Positions 53,298 through 64,000 of a stretch of DNA of 64,000 nt are shown piece by piece. Positions within the stretch are counted from its first letter, which is position 1. Each line of letters opens with the position of its first letter. The DNA is from Microthyrium microscopicum. Taxonomy: Eukaryota; Ascomycota; Dothideomycetes; Microthyriales; Microthyriaceae. The stretch is from assembly GCA_010405405.1 (NCBI GenBank), contig MU004235.1:1130538-1194537 (forward strand). Reading direction: 5' to 3'. Made by a program: the position numbers and the translations under genes. The notes beneath the pieces are model-generated. The model saw nothing but the letters and a program-made list of their open reading frames with translations, ran no database searches and had not been told where the DNA came from.

Positions 53298-55346
53298 TCA
53301 TTTTCCACTTCCGTGTCCATACGTCGTTCGCTTTATCGCCATGGCGCCTTCAATCCAGTCTTTGGCTGCGACGATTACATCGCCAATCTCGCGCTGCAAT
53401 ATGCCCAGCACTTTCTCCTGCCGTACTAGCTTCTCATCCTCTGTGGCATCGACATGTAGTGGTGCCGGAGGGCTTTTGGCCACGATAGATAGGTTGCGCG
53501 TGCTTGGGATACGCAATACTTCGCTTTCCACACCATAGCCTAGCTCGGCGGCCAGCTTAACAACGTGCGCGGTGAAGCCGGCATATGCGGAGGGAACGTT
53601 ATTCTTGCGTCCTGCGGTGAGCGGGCGCGCAAGACTGCCGGACTGTGGGCCTGGACCTGTTTGTGTAGTTGGCCGTGAGGCGAGAGAGTCACGAACTGTC
53701 TCGCTAGGCTCGGATATGATGTCAGAGTCAGCTTTGCTCGTGACAGAGCTAGCCTTGTGGTTGTCTGATTTCTCAGGAAGGGTATCGTAGAAGCGAGAGA
53801 GCTTGCCGTTGAGTGCGTGGCTGCAGCAAGGGATGGCAATGAAAGGGCAGTTGGAAACGTAGGCAAGGAGGGGAGTCCAAGGTGTAAGTTGGTCGGCGTG
53901 GTTAGATATTATGAATGTGCCAGCGGGGAAGATGCCATCATGCGTACCGCCAGTCTCCAGAAAGTCTAGTATCGCACGGTCTTGATCTTGTGGTACTGCG
54001 GATCGTAGTATCTCGGGAATTAGGACAAAGTCTTTCAATTTGTCTTGTACGAATTCAGGGAAGACAGCCCAGGACTTCCGTCGCCTGACGTCGAACCCCC
54101 AACCTTCGTAACCTTCGCTCAGAAGAATATGAACCAAAACTCCATTGCCGCAGCCTATATCGACAAACCCGGGAAAGACATTCTCTGCATCCTTCGCTTT
54201 GCTGCTTCCGAGTAATCCACAAAGACGAGAAGCTCCCTTCTTGTTTTGGTCGCCGTACATGCCTCTCCATATTTCAATGAGAAAGGCTGCAATTCCCAGG
54301 TCTTCGAAGACGTGTTTCTTTGGGTCCGTCACCTCCGCCCAAGTCTCCAATAGGCCTTTTGCATACTTCTTCTTTAGCCTGGTGTAGGTATCTTGGAATG
54401 TTGCCTGATCCACCAGCAAATCGTGGTGTACTCTCTTCTTGTATCCTGCTTGCTGACCCGTTGCGTGCTTGTGAACAGTGCGAAGCAGATTCAACGCGAT
54501 CCTTTCTAGACGTTGTGGAAGGGGGAGCTTGGAAAGGGATTCTGTGAGCGATGAAGGTTCCTCTTTTTGTGTCGACATGTCCACGTTTTGTGAGCCGAAA
54601 AGCCGGTAATGAAGTGACAAAGTACCACTCTGCGTTTCAGGTGTAAAGGAGTGTAAAAAAGCCAGCGATTGGACTTTGGGGTGGTAGAAAGGTATCGAAT
54701 CGGGGTCGTCCGCATGTGGTATATAAACGACCAGATTTTTCTCCTCCTCGACCTCGTCCTCGCCAGCACTTTTCTTTAAATTCCACACCGTCTGGACTAG
54801 TTCGGGGTCGAGATTCGGGTTTCGTGGGACGAGTTTACGCACAACAGCTCGTTGCTTGGTATAGCCGTCAAAGGTCGTTCCTGGCCTAGGCTTCAACTCT
54901 TGCTTCAAATGTTTCACAAGTCCACGTTCTTCAAGAACATCGTCAACTAGGTCGTTCTCGGGATCTTTTTCGCTGTCGTACAATATATCGGCTCGAAATA
55001 AAAGACTGGATGTAACATTGGGGTTACGAAGCAGATTTTCCATCACCTGGTTGAAGAACCTAGGTGGAAACGAACATGGTGTAAGGAGGACCGACTGCCA
55101 AAGTTCGCCTGAAGGAAATTGTAGGGTTGCTGAAGCCGACAAGTCGCGCGATGCAACTGTCTCCTCTGAGGACGTCGAGCTTGAGGGAAATTGTAGCGGG
55201 ATAAATGGTAACGAAGATGGAGGTGGGGATTTCAGAGAAGTAGGAGTTGATATTGGGGGCCCTTTGTCCGAGTCGATTCCCTTGGTATTGCCTGTTTCGA
55301 GAGCTTTTGCAGGCTGGCCTTCAGAGCTGGAGGTGGTGTCACGCAT
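53298..55346 (-). CDS. TRM44: tRNA (uracil-2'-O)-methyltransferase TRM44
   Basis: A single exon of 682 residues from the ATG at 55346; the frame is open to a TTG at 55418, so a short extension or an upstream exon is possible. The N-terminus has FFNQVMENLLRNPNVTSSLLFRADILYD as in fungal homologues. The catalytic part carries VFEDLGIAAFLIEIWRGMYG, the SAM-binding VDIGCGNGVLVHIL, GWGFDVRRRKSW and, later, FIISNHADQLTPW and IPCCSHALNGK. The enzyme methylates the ribose of U44 in tRNA-Ser in the cytoplasm. A Ser/Gly-rich insert (residues about 560-600) is a probable loop. Confidence 0.93.
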   Translation of the reverse strand: MRDTTSSSEGQPAKALETGNTKGIDSDKGPPISTPTSLKSPPPSSLPFIPLQFPSSSTSSEETVASRDLSASATLQFPSGELWQSVLLTPCSFPPRFFNQVMENLLRNPNVTSSLLFRADILYDSEKDPENDLVDDVLEERGLVKHLKQELKPRPGTTFDGYTKQRAVVRKLVPRNPNLDPELVQTVWNLKKSAGEDEVEEEKNLVVYIPHADDPDSIPFYHPKVQSLAFLHSFTPETQSGTLSLHYRLFGSQNVDMSTQKEEPSSLTESLSKLPLPQRLERIALNLLRTVHKHATGQQAGYKKRVHHDLLVDQATFQDTYTRLKKKYAKGLLETWAEVTDPKKHVFEDLGIAAFLIEIWRGMYGDQNKKGASRLCGLLGSSKAKDAENVFPGFVDIGCGNGVLVHILLSEGYEGWGFDVRRRKSWAVFPEFVQDKLKDFVLIPEILRSAVPQDQDRAILDFLETGGTHDGIFPAGTFIISNHADQLTPWTPLLAYVSNCPFIAIPCCSHALNGKLSRFYDTLPEKSDNHKASSVTSKADSDIISEPSETVRDSLASRPTTQTGPGPQSGSLARPLTAGRKNNVPSAYAGFTAHVVKLAAELGYGVESEVLRIPSTRNLSIVAKSPPAPLHVDATEDEKLVRQEKVLGILQREIGDVIVAAKDWIEGAMAIKRTTYGHGSGK

Positions 55347-55865
55347 TTGAAGGCCGGCGCAATTGTGATCGTGGACAAGGCGTGAGCGCGAAGCAATTTT
55401 GGCTTGGCCAAAGCCCAATTGTCCGTAAACAAGTCAAGATCGTCGATTTGCCAATTTCGGAAGTCGACGGTACCGTTTTGGTTGGCACGGTTGGCTTGTT
55501 GGTGGAGCTGAGTTGAGTGGCGTGCGGAGAATCGATCGAGTAAGAATTGGTGGCGTTTAGCCAACCCCGTATTCTGACAACCTTGAAAAAATATTCCGTC
55601 CAGAATTGCTGTCTTCTACGTTTGTAAATGTTCGAATTTCTGGGCGAGCTCTTTCCGACACTTCTTACCAAAGCATTCGAAGCCGGGCTAATAGCGAAGA
55701 TTGAGTACTAGTGGAGTAACGCAACCAAAATCGAATCAGGCGGGTCTCACCATTTTTATACAACATAATAAGTTTTCGCTACATAATCATTCATCGCATC
55801 GTCAAGTATCCAATCAGCCTGTTCACTGTCTATAGTACTCCAAGAAAACAATTGCTTTCTACAGC
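55347..55865. other. Spacer with TRM44 5' region
   Basis: 519 bp. Open minus frames at 55339-55671 and 55232-55564 overlap the TRM44 start region and might include an unspliced N-terminal extension; no conserved motif supports that. Confidence 0.45.
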
Positions 55866-56492
55866 CTACGCACTCAATATCTCGTGAACATACTCCTTTC
55901 TGAACTCGTTGCCATCTGTCTCTGGTCCTCTAGTCAACGGAGTCCATTTGGGATCATCTTGGAACAATCGCATGGCTTTCGTGTACTACAATCCGTCAGT
56001 GCTAACCTCAAGCCTTCTTAAAGGCTGCTTACATTTTGCTCATCGGTAGTAAATCGATGATAAATACCAGCAGGCATAATCATCAAATCATACTTGGCCA
56101 GCTTGATTCGTACCCATTCATCGTTCTTATCGCGAACATCAAAGAATCCACCGCCATCCAGAATGTACCGAATCTCTTCATCCTCGTGGAGATGTTCATT
56201 GAAGAACATTTTGACCTTTTCTTCATATGCTTCGCCCATGCTCGTTGGAGAAATTGTGATCACATCTCGATTCTTGTAGCCCCGGTTGGCTGCTAGTTTG
56301 TCTACATCGTCCACGGAAGGATAGTTGAAGTGCTTGATGCCTAGCTTCTCAAGATATTCCTCAGATACATCACGGCCAGAATCATGAGGAAGGCGCTGGT
56401 CGCCCTGCCGATTCGTCAGTTAACCTTCAAGCTATTGGCTGGGACAAGTCGAGTCGCATTACCGAATTGTTGTCGAACCAGTACGCTCTCAT
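55866..56492 (-). CDS. ADI1: Acireductone dioxygenase (methionine salvage)
   Basis: Exons 56492-56463 (ten codons), 56404-56033 and 55985-55866 encode 173 residues, the usual cupin size. It starts MRAYWFDNN, followed by [10 protein letters not shown]. The metal-binding set is visible: [15 protein letters not shown] gives His, His and Glu, and PAGIYHRF gives the last His. Then [16 protein letters not shown] closes the fold. With Fe(II) the enzyme converts acireductone to the 2-keto acid precursor of methionine; with Ni(II) it makes an off-pathway product with CO. Introns of 58 and 47 nt have standard signals. Confidence 0.97.
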
Positions 56493-57277
56493 ATTGTGTG
56501 ATTTCTTGCAAGTCTCTGGAGATTATAGATTGAAATTGAGGTATGGTGTAGTTGAACGACATTACTAGCAACCCGCGACGTGAGGAAATAGCCTCTTATG
56601 GTTGGACAATAGAATCTCACGTCATATTGCACAAGGCAACTAGTTCCGACGACAAAAAACTTGCGGACACTTCGGGCATAATGACAAACTTGCCGATGTC
56701 GGCCGCCATTTCACTTCAGCCTTGTAGAGCTACTACATCACAAGGCTGAGATTCACCACGACGATGTCTTTAGTGTTGTAGTTGTTAACAAAATTCACTG
56801 AACCTATTACAGCTGTGCAAATACTTTTATTGACAATATTTTGCCGTTTCCAGTGATTTAATTGGGCAAACCTCATTGAGCAAGCCAAAATTCCGACACA
56901 ATAGGCTCCCTATTGTCATGGGTACCTGCATGAATGCAATTGCTCCTCAATCGAAGCTACTAAGACACGAGGTCAAGACAATAAGAACAGGTAAAAAGCA
57001 CAATGACTACCTCAACCTCAATTTATTCTGACCATCATGAATCGTGTTCGACCTCATGTCTCAGCCTTTGTAGCTGTTTCCCAAACAGTCTATCTGAGAG
57101 AAAGAATACAGTCAAAGCCGGAGTCAATCAAATACACGAACCAACAATTCTTGAATAGTCTTATTGTGCCAATTTAGACACTACTAAGCATGATCTCACC
57201 CGAATCTATATCACCTCTCCGAATCTCTCCACTTTGCATATTCTCGCTTTCGAACTTCGTTTGTATCTATCGCAAAT
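56493..57277. promoter_or_regulatory. Divergent promoter region, ADI1 / unknown protein
   Basis: 785 bp between two outward-facing starts. No individual element was identified. Confidence 0.5.
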
Positions 57278-58725
57278 ATGACTGACCGTCGCCTCGAAAA
57301 CCTTGTCCAAGATGAAGGTGATCTATTCAGTCCATACGCTGATTTTGACAATTTCTGTGTTGATCGTGAGCTGGTTGCAATTCCTGGTCAGACCTTCCAA
57401 GATTTTGGCTATTACAATGGCCAAGGATTTACACCAACAGACACCGAAGCCGGAGCAGAAAGTGAAGCAGAAGCACTTGTCAATCGTGACAGTCATTGGA
57501 ATGGTTATGGAGCGCCATGGGATAGACTGCCGTGGTTCGACAACAACGAGCCTGCGTACGGTCATGAGAATCTACCACCAGCTACAGTTTCGGAACAACC
57601 CATGACGCCGCCATCAGATCAGCTATGCAATGGGAATGACTTGGGCCTTTACAGTCTTCCTCATGATGGAGAATCTCGTGTTAACTGGGACGAATCATTC
57701 AACCTGGGTTATGTCGACCCTCCAACTCCAGTCAGCCAGGTGGACGACTTTACTGATCCAGCCTCCTCCTCTTCGCCAGAGAGTTTGCAACATGAACTTC
57801 AGGAGAGCTTGTACCAGTCGCCAGCAGGACATTTACACCATGTTCCACAACAATCCCGAGTTTGCCGTAAGCAGCCATCGCCAAGTCCTCGTCAGGCAAT
57901 ATCTGAAGTTCAAATTCCCATGGCACGCTACTCAAGATTCTGTAAGTTTTTCAGAATCTTCCGACTCTTCTGCTCTAACATCTCAAAGGGAACGCTCCTC
58001 GACGTTGGACAGCTGCACACGCTACAACCCGCGGTCTCGAAGTCTTCCACGATCCCACCCTCTCCATCGACAACCTCCCTCCCGAAGCCGCCCTGATATT
58101 CATGCCCGCGCGTCCCGACTTTCCACTCATGACCAACAGTCTCGGCCACGCCGTCATGTCTCCACGCTTCCCGAACATCCAACTCAAAGCCATTCCCTGG
58201 CTGCCCTTCCCCTTCGACATCACCAAGATCGACGGCTGGCAAGTCTCGCTGTACATGGTCTTTGGCGCGACCGTCAAAGACATGGCGCAACGACTGCCTG
58301 CAGACTTTCAGCCGAGTCACTCGGCAACACAACTCGAGAACCGCGTACTCAAGAAGTCACTCGACTATCGTAACCGCCACGGCGGCTTTGGCCAAGACCC
58401 GCGGCCCATCAAAGGCGGCAAAGTCAGTGACAACGCAAAAGCAATTCTGACAGGCCATCATGACAAATTTTCAAGGCCAGCATTGGATGCGCTGCAGTTG
58501 TTGTTTGGAGTCATGTGGGAAGTCGATACCGATACCTGGACGATGCGGCAGAGCAAGGAGAGTCGGCATGCATATCTGCTGCCCGAGCCGCGTGAGCTGG
58601 ATCCCATATTGCGAGATATCTTGATGCGGTTGAATTCTCGGGCGACTGTACCGACGTTGGCGCAGATGGGGTGGCATCGGAATGAGATTGATGGGACTTG
58701 GTGGGCGACGAGCCAGGCAGGCTAA
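57278..58725 (+). CDS. Conserved-looking fungal protein of unknown function
   Basis: Exons 57278-57941 and 57989-58725 encode 466 residues. The splice (TTCT|GTAAGT, branch CTCTAAC, acceptor CTCAAAG) joins a low-complexity acidic first half (rich in Asp, Glu, Pro, Ser) to a compact second half beginning WNAPRRWTAAHATTRGLEVF. That half contains LIFMPARPDFPLMTNSLGHAVMSPRFPNI, FGATVKDMAQRLP, LENRVLKKSLDYRNRHGGFG and ends TLAQMGWHRNEIDGTWW. The even spacing of hydrophobic and aromatic residues suggests a folded domain. I do not recognise it. The absence of signal peptide or membrane segment points to an intracellular protein, possibly regulatory given the disordered acidic half. Confidence 0.85.
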
Positions 58726-61700
58726 AGTTGTGTAGGTAGCTTCAGATCGATATTGCATTGCATTGGGCGGCGCTGTTGTGGCATTTTCGGTATACCCCAT
58801 GCAGTTTCCATATAGTTTGTTGGCATCTTGTGGGAGATGCTCAAGACGTAGACATGAGTGGTTTATACGAAAATTTGTTTTAGCATTGACGTATTTAGCG
58901 GGTGATTTCATGGTGTGATTGTAATTCTTATCTTTATCCCAAAATTCAATGGATCAGAGTGTACAGAGAACTTGTGCAACATAGGTACATAACAGTAGTA
59001 TTCTAGAAAAAGTGGCCTATCTCTAGCCTTCCTTCCGTTCTGGATCGTTGATCATCCAATATCTATCAACCTTCAAAAGCTATAAGACTTCGGAACATAA
59101 AGAGTCAGTGTCCAAAATAAGGAAATATGCGAACGGAAAAAGGTGTGTTGGTCACGAGGACTCATTGTATGGAAGTTAATTGAGTTTTTGCAAATATATA
59201 GAACACTCCTGGAGTCTTGGTAGATTGGAGTCCAGTCACTGAGCCTCAACTCCACGGCATTACTTGAAATGTATGTAATTCAATTTGAGGTAGATGCCAA
59301 TGACGAGCCTTTACGGAATATTCATGATTGAATAACATTTATTCTGCTTGATTGGCGTCTATACGCCGTCGTCCGTCAAATGCTAAACATTTTCGTATCA
59401 GCAAAGTTGTGGAGCAGAGGGCAAAAAACATATCATATAAACCATTTCTATATAGATTTCCTTCACATCTCTCGCGTCTTATTTCATAGCCCTTTAGTTA
59501 TCCATTAGGCAAGCCCACAATCGGACTAGAACTCTGACTGACCTGAAGACATCTTTGTCCGTCAGCCAGGCCACTCGTTGTAAGGTCACCATCATTAATC
59601 TGACGAATCAATTATAGAAAATCATGTGAGCCCAATGTACCAATACTGTATTGTTATACCAAGTTCGATTACTCGTAGCTTGGACCCTACGGGCGTATGT
59701 GTTACCTCAACCTTGGCTTACAATGTGAATAACGATGGTAATAGCTTATTATTCCGTCTTGGATTGCAGTATGAGCTACTTGGCAAGATGCTTTGTACAA
59801 GTAGCATGTGCTTCAGTACTTGCGTATCTTCGATTAGGACTAGTATGGCATATGTGAACCTTGATGTCTTGGAGTTGACTCCGACTTCCACACTCTATTG
59901 ATCCCCGGAATGTCTGATCTGTGGATTCCGTCCGTGGCATATGACGGCTTAAACTTTGTTTAACGGCTAGGGAACTATACTGCAACTACCCAGCACACAG
60001 TGGAAACTGAGATAGGCTGACTAGAGTTTGACTAATGGACATGGCTTCAAAATACGTTTTTGTTATTGAACTTCATCACTGTAAGATACCTCTTGGAATG
60101 GCTCTTCGTTCCTGTACCAGTCAATACTCAACAGGCAGCATCAATTTGAGCTTATGGAAAACTTATAAAGTGACGAAAGAAATAACAGGTTGAAAATACC
60201 TACCACATGTTTTGAATCATGTGAGATATTCAAACATCACTAACTCAACTATACAACTCTGAGATTCTACGTTCTTAGGCGTACACTTCTTACGGAGCAT
60301 GCCGTCTAGATTGCTTAATACATAACGATATGAGGTAGTCCTTGAGAATACCAAAACCGTATTGTTGGTCGAAATTCCCACGGAAGCTGTTGAAGAACCT
60401 GTGAAACAAATCACTCTGTATTCAAAGATTGAACATCAAAAGCCAAGATACATGCATCACAACGAGAATATCGTCGTTTTCAACTCTTATCCGGAATGCA
60501 TCCGAAGAGTCGGTGTCTCAGTAGCAGGCTCGCTTTCGTTTTCCACATCAACCATGCTGGCAACCCAGCGCTGTCGATGACGTTCTCCAAGACTTTGGAT
60601 ATCGCTGATATTGAGATTTTTACCTGCCAAGTGGTGTGCTAGCAATGAGTTAACCATCGGAGTATATCCGGAGATGGTTCCTTGCTCTGGTCGCTCCATC
60701 TGTTGGATTCATGTGTTACCCGGTACATTAAATCGGTCCAGAAACAACCAACCGCTATAGTCCAGCTACATGCCATATAGCAATGCCACGGCGAATCAAA
60801 TACCCGATCCGAGATACATTTTCTCCGCATCCCGGAAGACCCATGCGATGATCATGAACTGGCCTCCCTGGTAACCGCCAGGATCCCTTTCATGGGCTTG
60901 CTTGGGAGTAGCCTTGTACGGATCACGGTGCTTGATACCTGCGGGCTGGGCAGCGTCAATCATTTCTGCCACTTGGACACGGAATTGAATATATGAAACT
61001 CTAGATCGCGCCTGAGAGAGCCCGGATCAATGGCCGATCAGTAGTAAGACCTCCAGTTCAACCCTGAATGCGAGCACCTGGATCAAATTGGTCAAAATAA
61101 AGCTCAAGTTGAACAACCCGGCGCCAAAGAAAATAACGGTACGTAGCAGTTAGCACGTAGGGAGCATGTCTACACGCGCATCCATGAGTCGCGAGCACCA
61201 TATTGGGCAGTCCGGCAAATGTGGTGTTATTGTACCCGCGAATGCCACACCCATATTCCGGCAATTGCCTATGCACCGTGAGTGAATACTAAAGATGGCA
61301 AAGATCCTACATTGGTTCCCATGTCACCGTTTTACGCCAAAGCAGCCTTCGGGTTGGCGGGAGGAGGCGGCGCATGAGTAGTTAGCGACTTCTTGTTTTA
61401 GTATGACAGATAATCACAGACTTCCTGAGTTCCTAAACTTCCTGTCCATAGCCTTTTCGAAATTGTGGCTCATGATTGGCCGAATGAACATTTACAATTT
61501 TGAGAATTAGATTGAGAAGCTGCTACTGATTGCCGTGACCTATGGACAATTCCAATTTTTTTTTATCTCAGATTCTAGGAAATTTACCGTAGTTGGAAAA
61601 GATCGTGAATAACGTCAGAGGCGCGATATGGAATGTTCCACAAGTGGAGTTGGTGGTAGTAACGGTTCACTATTATCGTTGATAGCATCAGACTAAGTAT

Positions 61701-64000
61701 CAGTAGTAAGTGCAGTAGTCCTAATTTTTGGGTCTAGAACATCAATATAGACCCTTTGAACTAAAGGCCATTGTGCAAGGATCGTCGTGAGATTCAGCCT
61801 TATGTCTGCGAGCGTCATCGATAGAATTGAAAATAGCAGGATGTAATGGTCTGTGATGCAAAAGGTAATTTTATTAGTACTAGGCTTACAATTGCCTATG
61901 GACTTGGCATTGTCCTAGCAGTAATGACAAATAGCCATTGTGCTAGGTTCATAGTTTTCAACTGAAAATAAGCTTGCATGAGTAGAAGAGCAAGTCGAAT
62001 ATCTGTTTTCATAGTGTAAGGGATTCCAGAAATTGACCTTGAAAATGGAATAAGAAATGATAGCCTGATGAAGTCCCTAAGATAGGAGGTTGTGATACGA
62101 CGAAACTATCACAGAGTACTTTCTATAAATCTGGTCAATAATAACGGGGTTGTTATACGAAAACTTGGTACTGTCTTGGGTATTGATGATATCCCGAATT
62201 CCTACCTATTATCTACTGCCGGGAAAGCGTTGCATGTTCCCCGGTACAACTAATGGTGAACGGTTTCAACTTGGTGTGCACCTCGTAAGTCGTATCCCAA
62301 TGATAGACAGTAGATTAAAATAGTGTAATTAGCAGCGACAATGAACGATTGGAGGGCACAGTTGCCCATGACTTGCACCGTGAAAGGGGTTGAGAAATTA
62401 ATGCTTGACTCGTGAACATGGAACTGTCAGAATTGCACTTTGTAAGGAGTACCCGGGGTCGGAATATGCCGAGGGGCTTGGAAATTCAGCCACCGTTGGA
62501 GACTCTTCCGCAGCCTCCAGAATCCAGATTATCATTCTTTAGATAATCTATGAGCTCGTGCCCCCAGCTAAAGACGACTGAAACCGAAAGCGATGGCTCA
62601 CGATAACCAGATTAGGTACCTAGCTTGCTAGCTTGATAAGGCCCTTGGTCAACCAGAAAACCCTACAAGAAAGAACACTCAAAATCATGATCTGAGTCTG
62701 GCTCCTACTTTAGAACTGACCCGGAGCATGCCTTCCATCTTGACGAGCCGGAGAAGTGTCATTCAAAATTGCATTTGTAGAATAACCTGAAGTACGCGAA
62801 CAGGGGCTAGAAGAAACGAAGATTAATGTCCATGTTGTAGATTGGAGGTTGGCGCATCCTGGCCGACCACGTTGTGATCGATTTAGCAAAAGCAATGAAC
62901 TCACCAAAGTGTTACAGGTACGGGGTACGATACTTTGAAACTCAAACCTTGGACTTGAAACATTATCATTGATATCAGTAGCCTGATATCAATGTACTCC
63001 TTTTCCCAGGTCTGGAATCGCCCTTTACAAACATAATTGACAGCACTATAGTCTGTTCACCTGCACTTGCAGACAGTGACTATCATACCAATGCAAGTCA
63101 GATTCGCATAGGGCACGCCTTGTGATTGAATTGCAAAGGGCTGGAGATGCACACATCACATCACATGAAACGAAAAACCTCGACAACGGCCAATTGCAGG
63201 GCTATCGCTGAGGTTCTGCTTGACCTACACAGGCTTCTTGCATCTGGCTACATGCACATTCTACGGATAGCCAGGAGCGTTTCGCGTTTGGCTAATCATC
63301 AAGTTGCTGGTGAAAATCAGCATGAACAGCAACAATAATTGATGCAAACAATCTACACACGAACTGCAGGCCCCAGACCACGGCACGGATGTTGGCAATT
63401 TGGGACTCTGATCGACATCCTCTGCAACTGTGCAGTCTAGCTCCAATCGTAAGGCAACAACTTGGAAGATATCGGCAAGCTGTAGCTTTAGGTATCTGGA
63501 ATGTTGACTGGATTGCCAGGTTGAGGCTCCTGTGAGAATGAATGGACATCACAGAGGCTCAAGCTGAACAGACTCGATCGACTTGAGGTCGGTGCCATTG
63601 TGTATGATCCACTGCTTCTCCCTTGACCATGTCATGGCTCGCATGGTAAAAGACAACCTTCTCGTAGGCCAGTTCAAGGAACAAGAATCAAGAGTGATGC
63701 TCAAAGCAGGCCTCAGACAGGAGCTTGAAAGTGGACACTGCTGCAAGCGGGATCAGTAAGTGGACGGAGCGGGCTACAATGCGCGCTCCAGTATAAGGAA
63801 GGGATCCCTTGAGAAAACAGAAGTGCGAACTGTGTCAGAGTCTTAGAGACATAATGATAACCACTCACAGGCAGCCAATCTTCAGAAAAGTTGACGGGAG
63901 GCGGGGGCCCTGGCCCGGATGGTAGAGTGGGCCGTGATCGTTGCTGAACTGACTGCATTCTCACAACGGTCTTTCGTGCACCAAGTCGGAGATTTTTATG
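58726..64000. other. 5.3-kb region without a convincing gene
   Basis: Only short frames occur. Two places look like former coding sequence: 60796-61254 (minus, listed separately), and the right edge, where the minus strand reads KNLRLGARKTVV...PSGPGPPPPVNFSEDW up to a GTGAGT donor near 63870, possibly the first exon of a gene outside the window. Stretches such as 61.5-62.3 kb look AT-rich. No transposon ends were recognised. Confidence 0.5.
60796..61254 (-). pseudogene. Decayed coding frame, family not recognised
   Basis: One minus-strand frame of 153 codons contains three protein-like blocks interrupted by two stops: GVAFAGTITPHLPDCPIW; then VIFFGAGLFNLSFILTN, a membrane-like segment; then VQVAEMIDAAQPAGIKHRDP, followed by GGYQGGQFMIIAWVFRDA. 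Both stops could lie in small introns (a 39-nt GTCTTA...CTCAG segment would remove the second), but the first is harder to explain. The blocks keep a single frame, which argues for descent from a real gene. Confidence 0.35.

Overview
This window is nuclear DNA of a filamentous ascomycete (Pezizomycotina). Most genes are broken by short GT-AG introns, mainly 45-65 nt, with CTAAC-like branch points near the acceptor. The products are typical of this group: Zn2Cys6 regulators, HapE, a GTG-free conserved housekeeping set, a Pdx1-type vitamin B6 enzyme, and DUF7730/2EXR-like fungal families. I cannot place it to class. I recognised no tRNA, rRNA, CRISPR array or intact transposon. All gene models were spliced by eye, so exon limits are proposals, most of them supported by frame and family fit.

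Layout. 1-6.5 kb: the 5' part of a Zn2Cys6 regulator running off the left edge, a secreted type B carboxylesterase and a POT-family oligopeptide transporter. 6.5-8.7 kb: gene-poor, with one unexplained exon-like stretch. 8.7-19.8 kb: housekeeping block with NAC-alpha, ribosomal protein eL14, a large Zn2Cys6 factor, LTV1 and ORC2 (divergent pair) and the Pdx1 pyridoxal-phosphate synthase. 20.9-22.0 kb: a DUF7730/2EXR-like protein. 23.4-29.5 kb: an AIF/AMID-type oxidoreductase, NAC-beta and RRP41 (divergent pair) and a FYVE-RING protein. 30.4-33.5 kb: an intronless SNF2 ATPase. 34.7-38.0 kb: a Baeyer-Villiger-type monooxygenase beside a short-chain dehydrogenase. 38.8-39.9 kb: a second, nonsense-interrupted copy of the DUF7730/2EXR-like gene. 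40.4-43.6 kb: two head-to-head 5'-incomplete genes, a zincin and a cysteine-rich secreted-type protein. 44.4-58.7 kb: SEC12, cytosolic-type malate dehydrogenase, HapE (NF-YC), TRS33, TRM44, acireductone dioxygenase and an unknown fungal protein. 58.7-64 kb: 5 kb with no convincing gene.

Themes. Protein synthesis and its quality control are well represented (NAC-alpha, NAC-beta, eL14, LTV1, RRP41, TRM44), as is early secretion (SEC12, TRS33). The accessory genes (esterase, transporter, BVMO/SDR pair, zincin, secreted protein, DUF7730 copies) lie in islands between the housekeeping blocks and carry most of the unusual features.

Most interesting points: NAC-beta appears to need a one-nucleotide exon; HapE is followed in frame, just past its amber stop, by 71 open codons; the two DUF7730-like copies have identical exon lengths, but one has a GC-AG intron and a single CGN-to-TGA-type stop; and a head-to-head pair of truncated genes suggests a rearrangement breakpoint near 41.66-41.84 kb.
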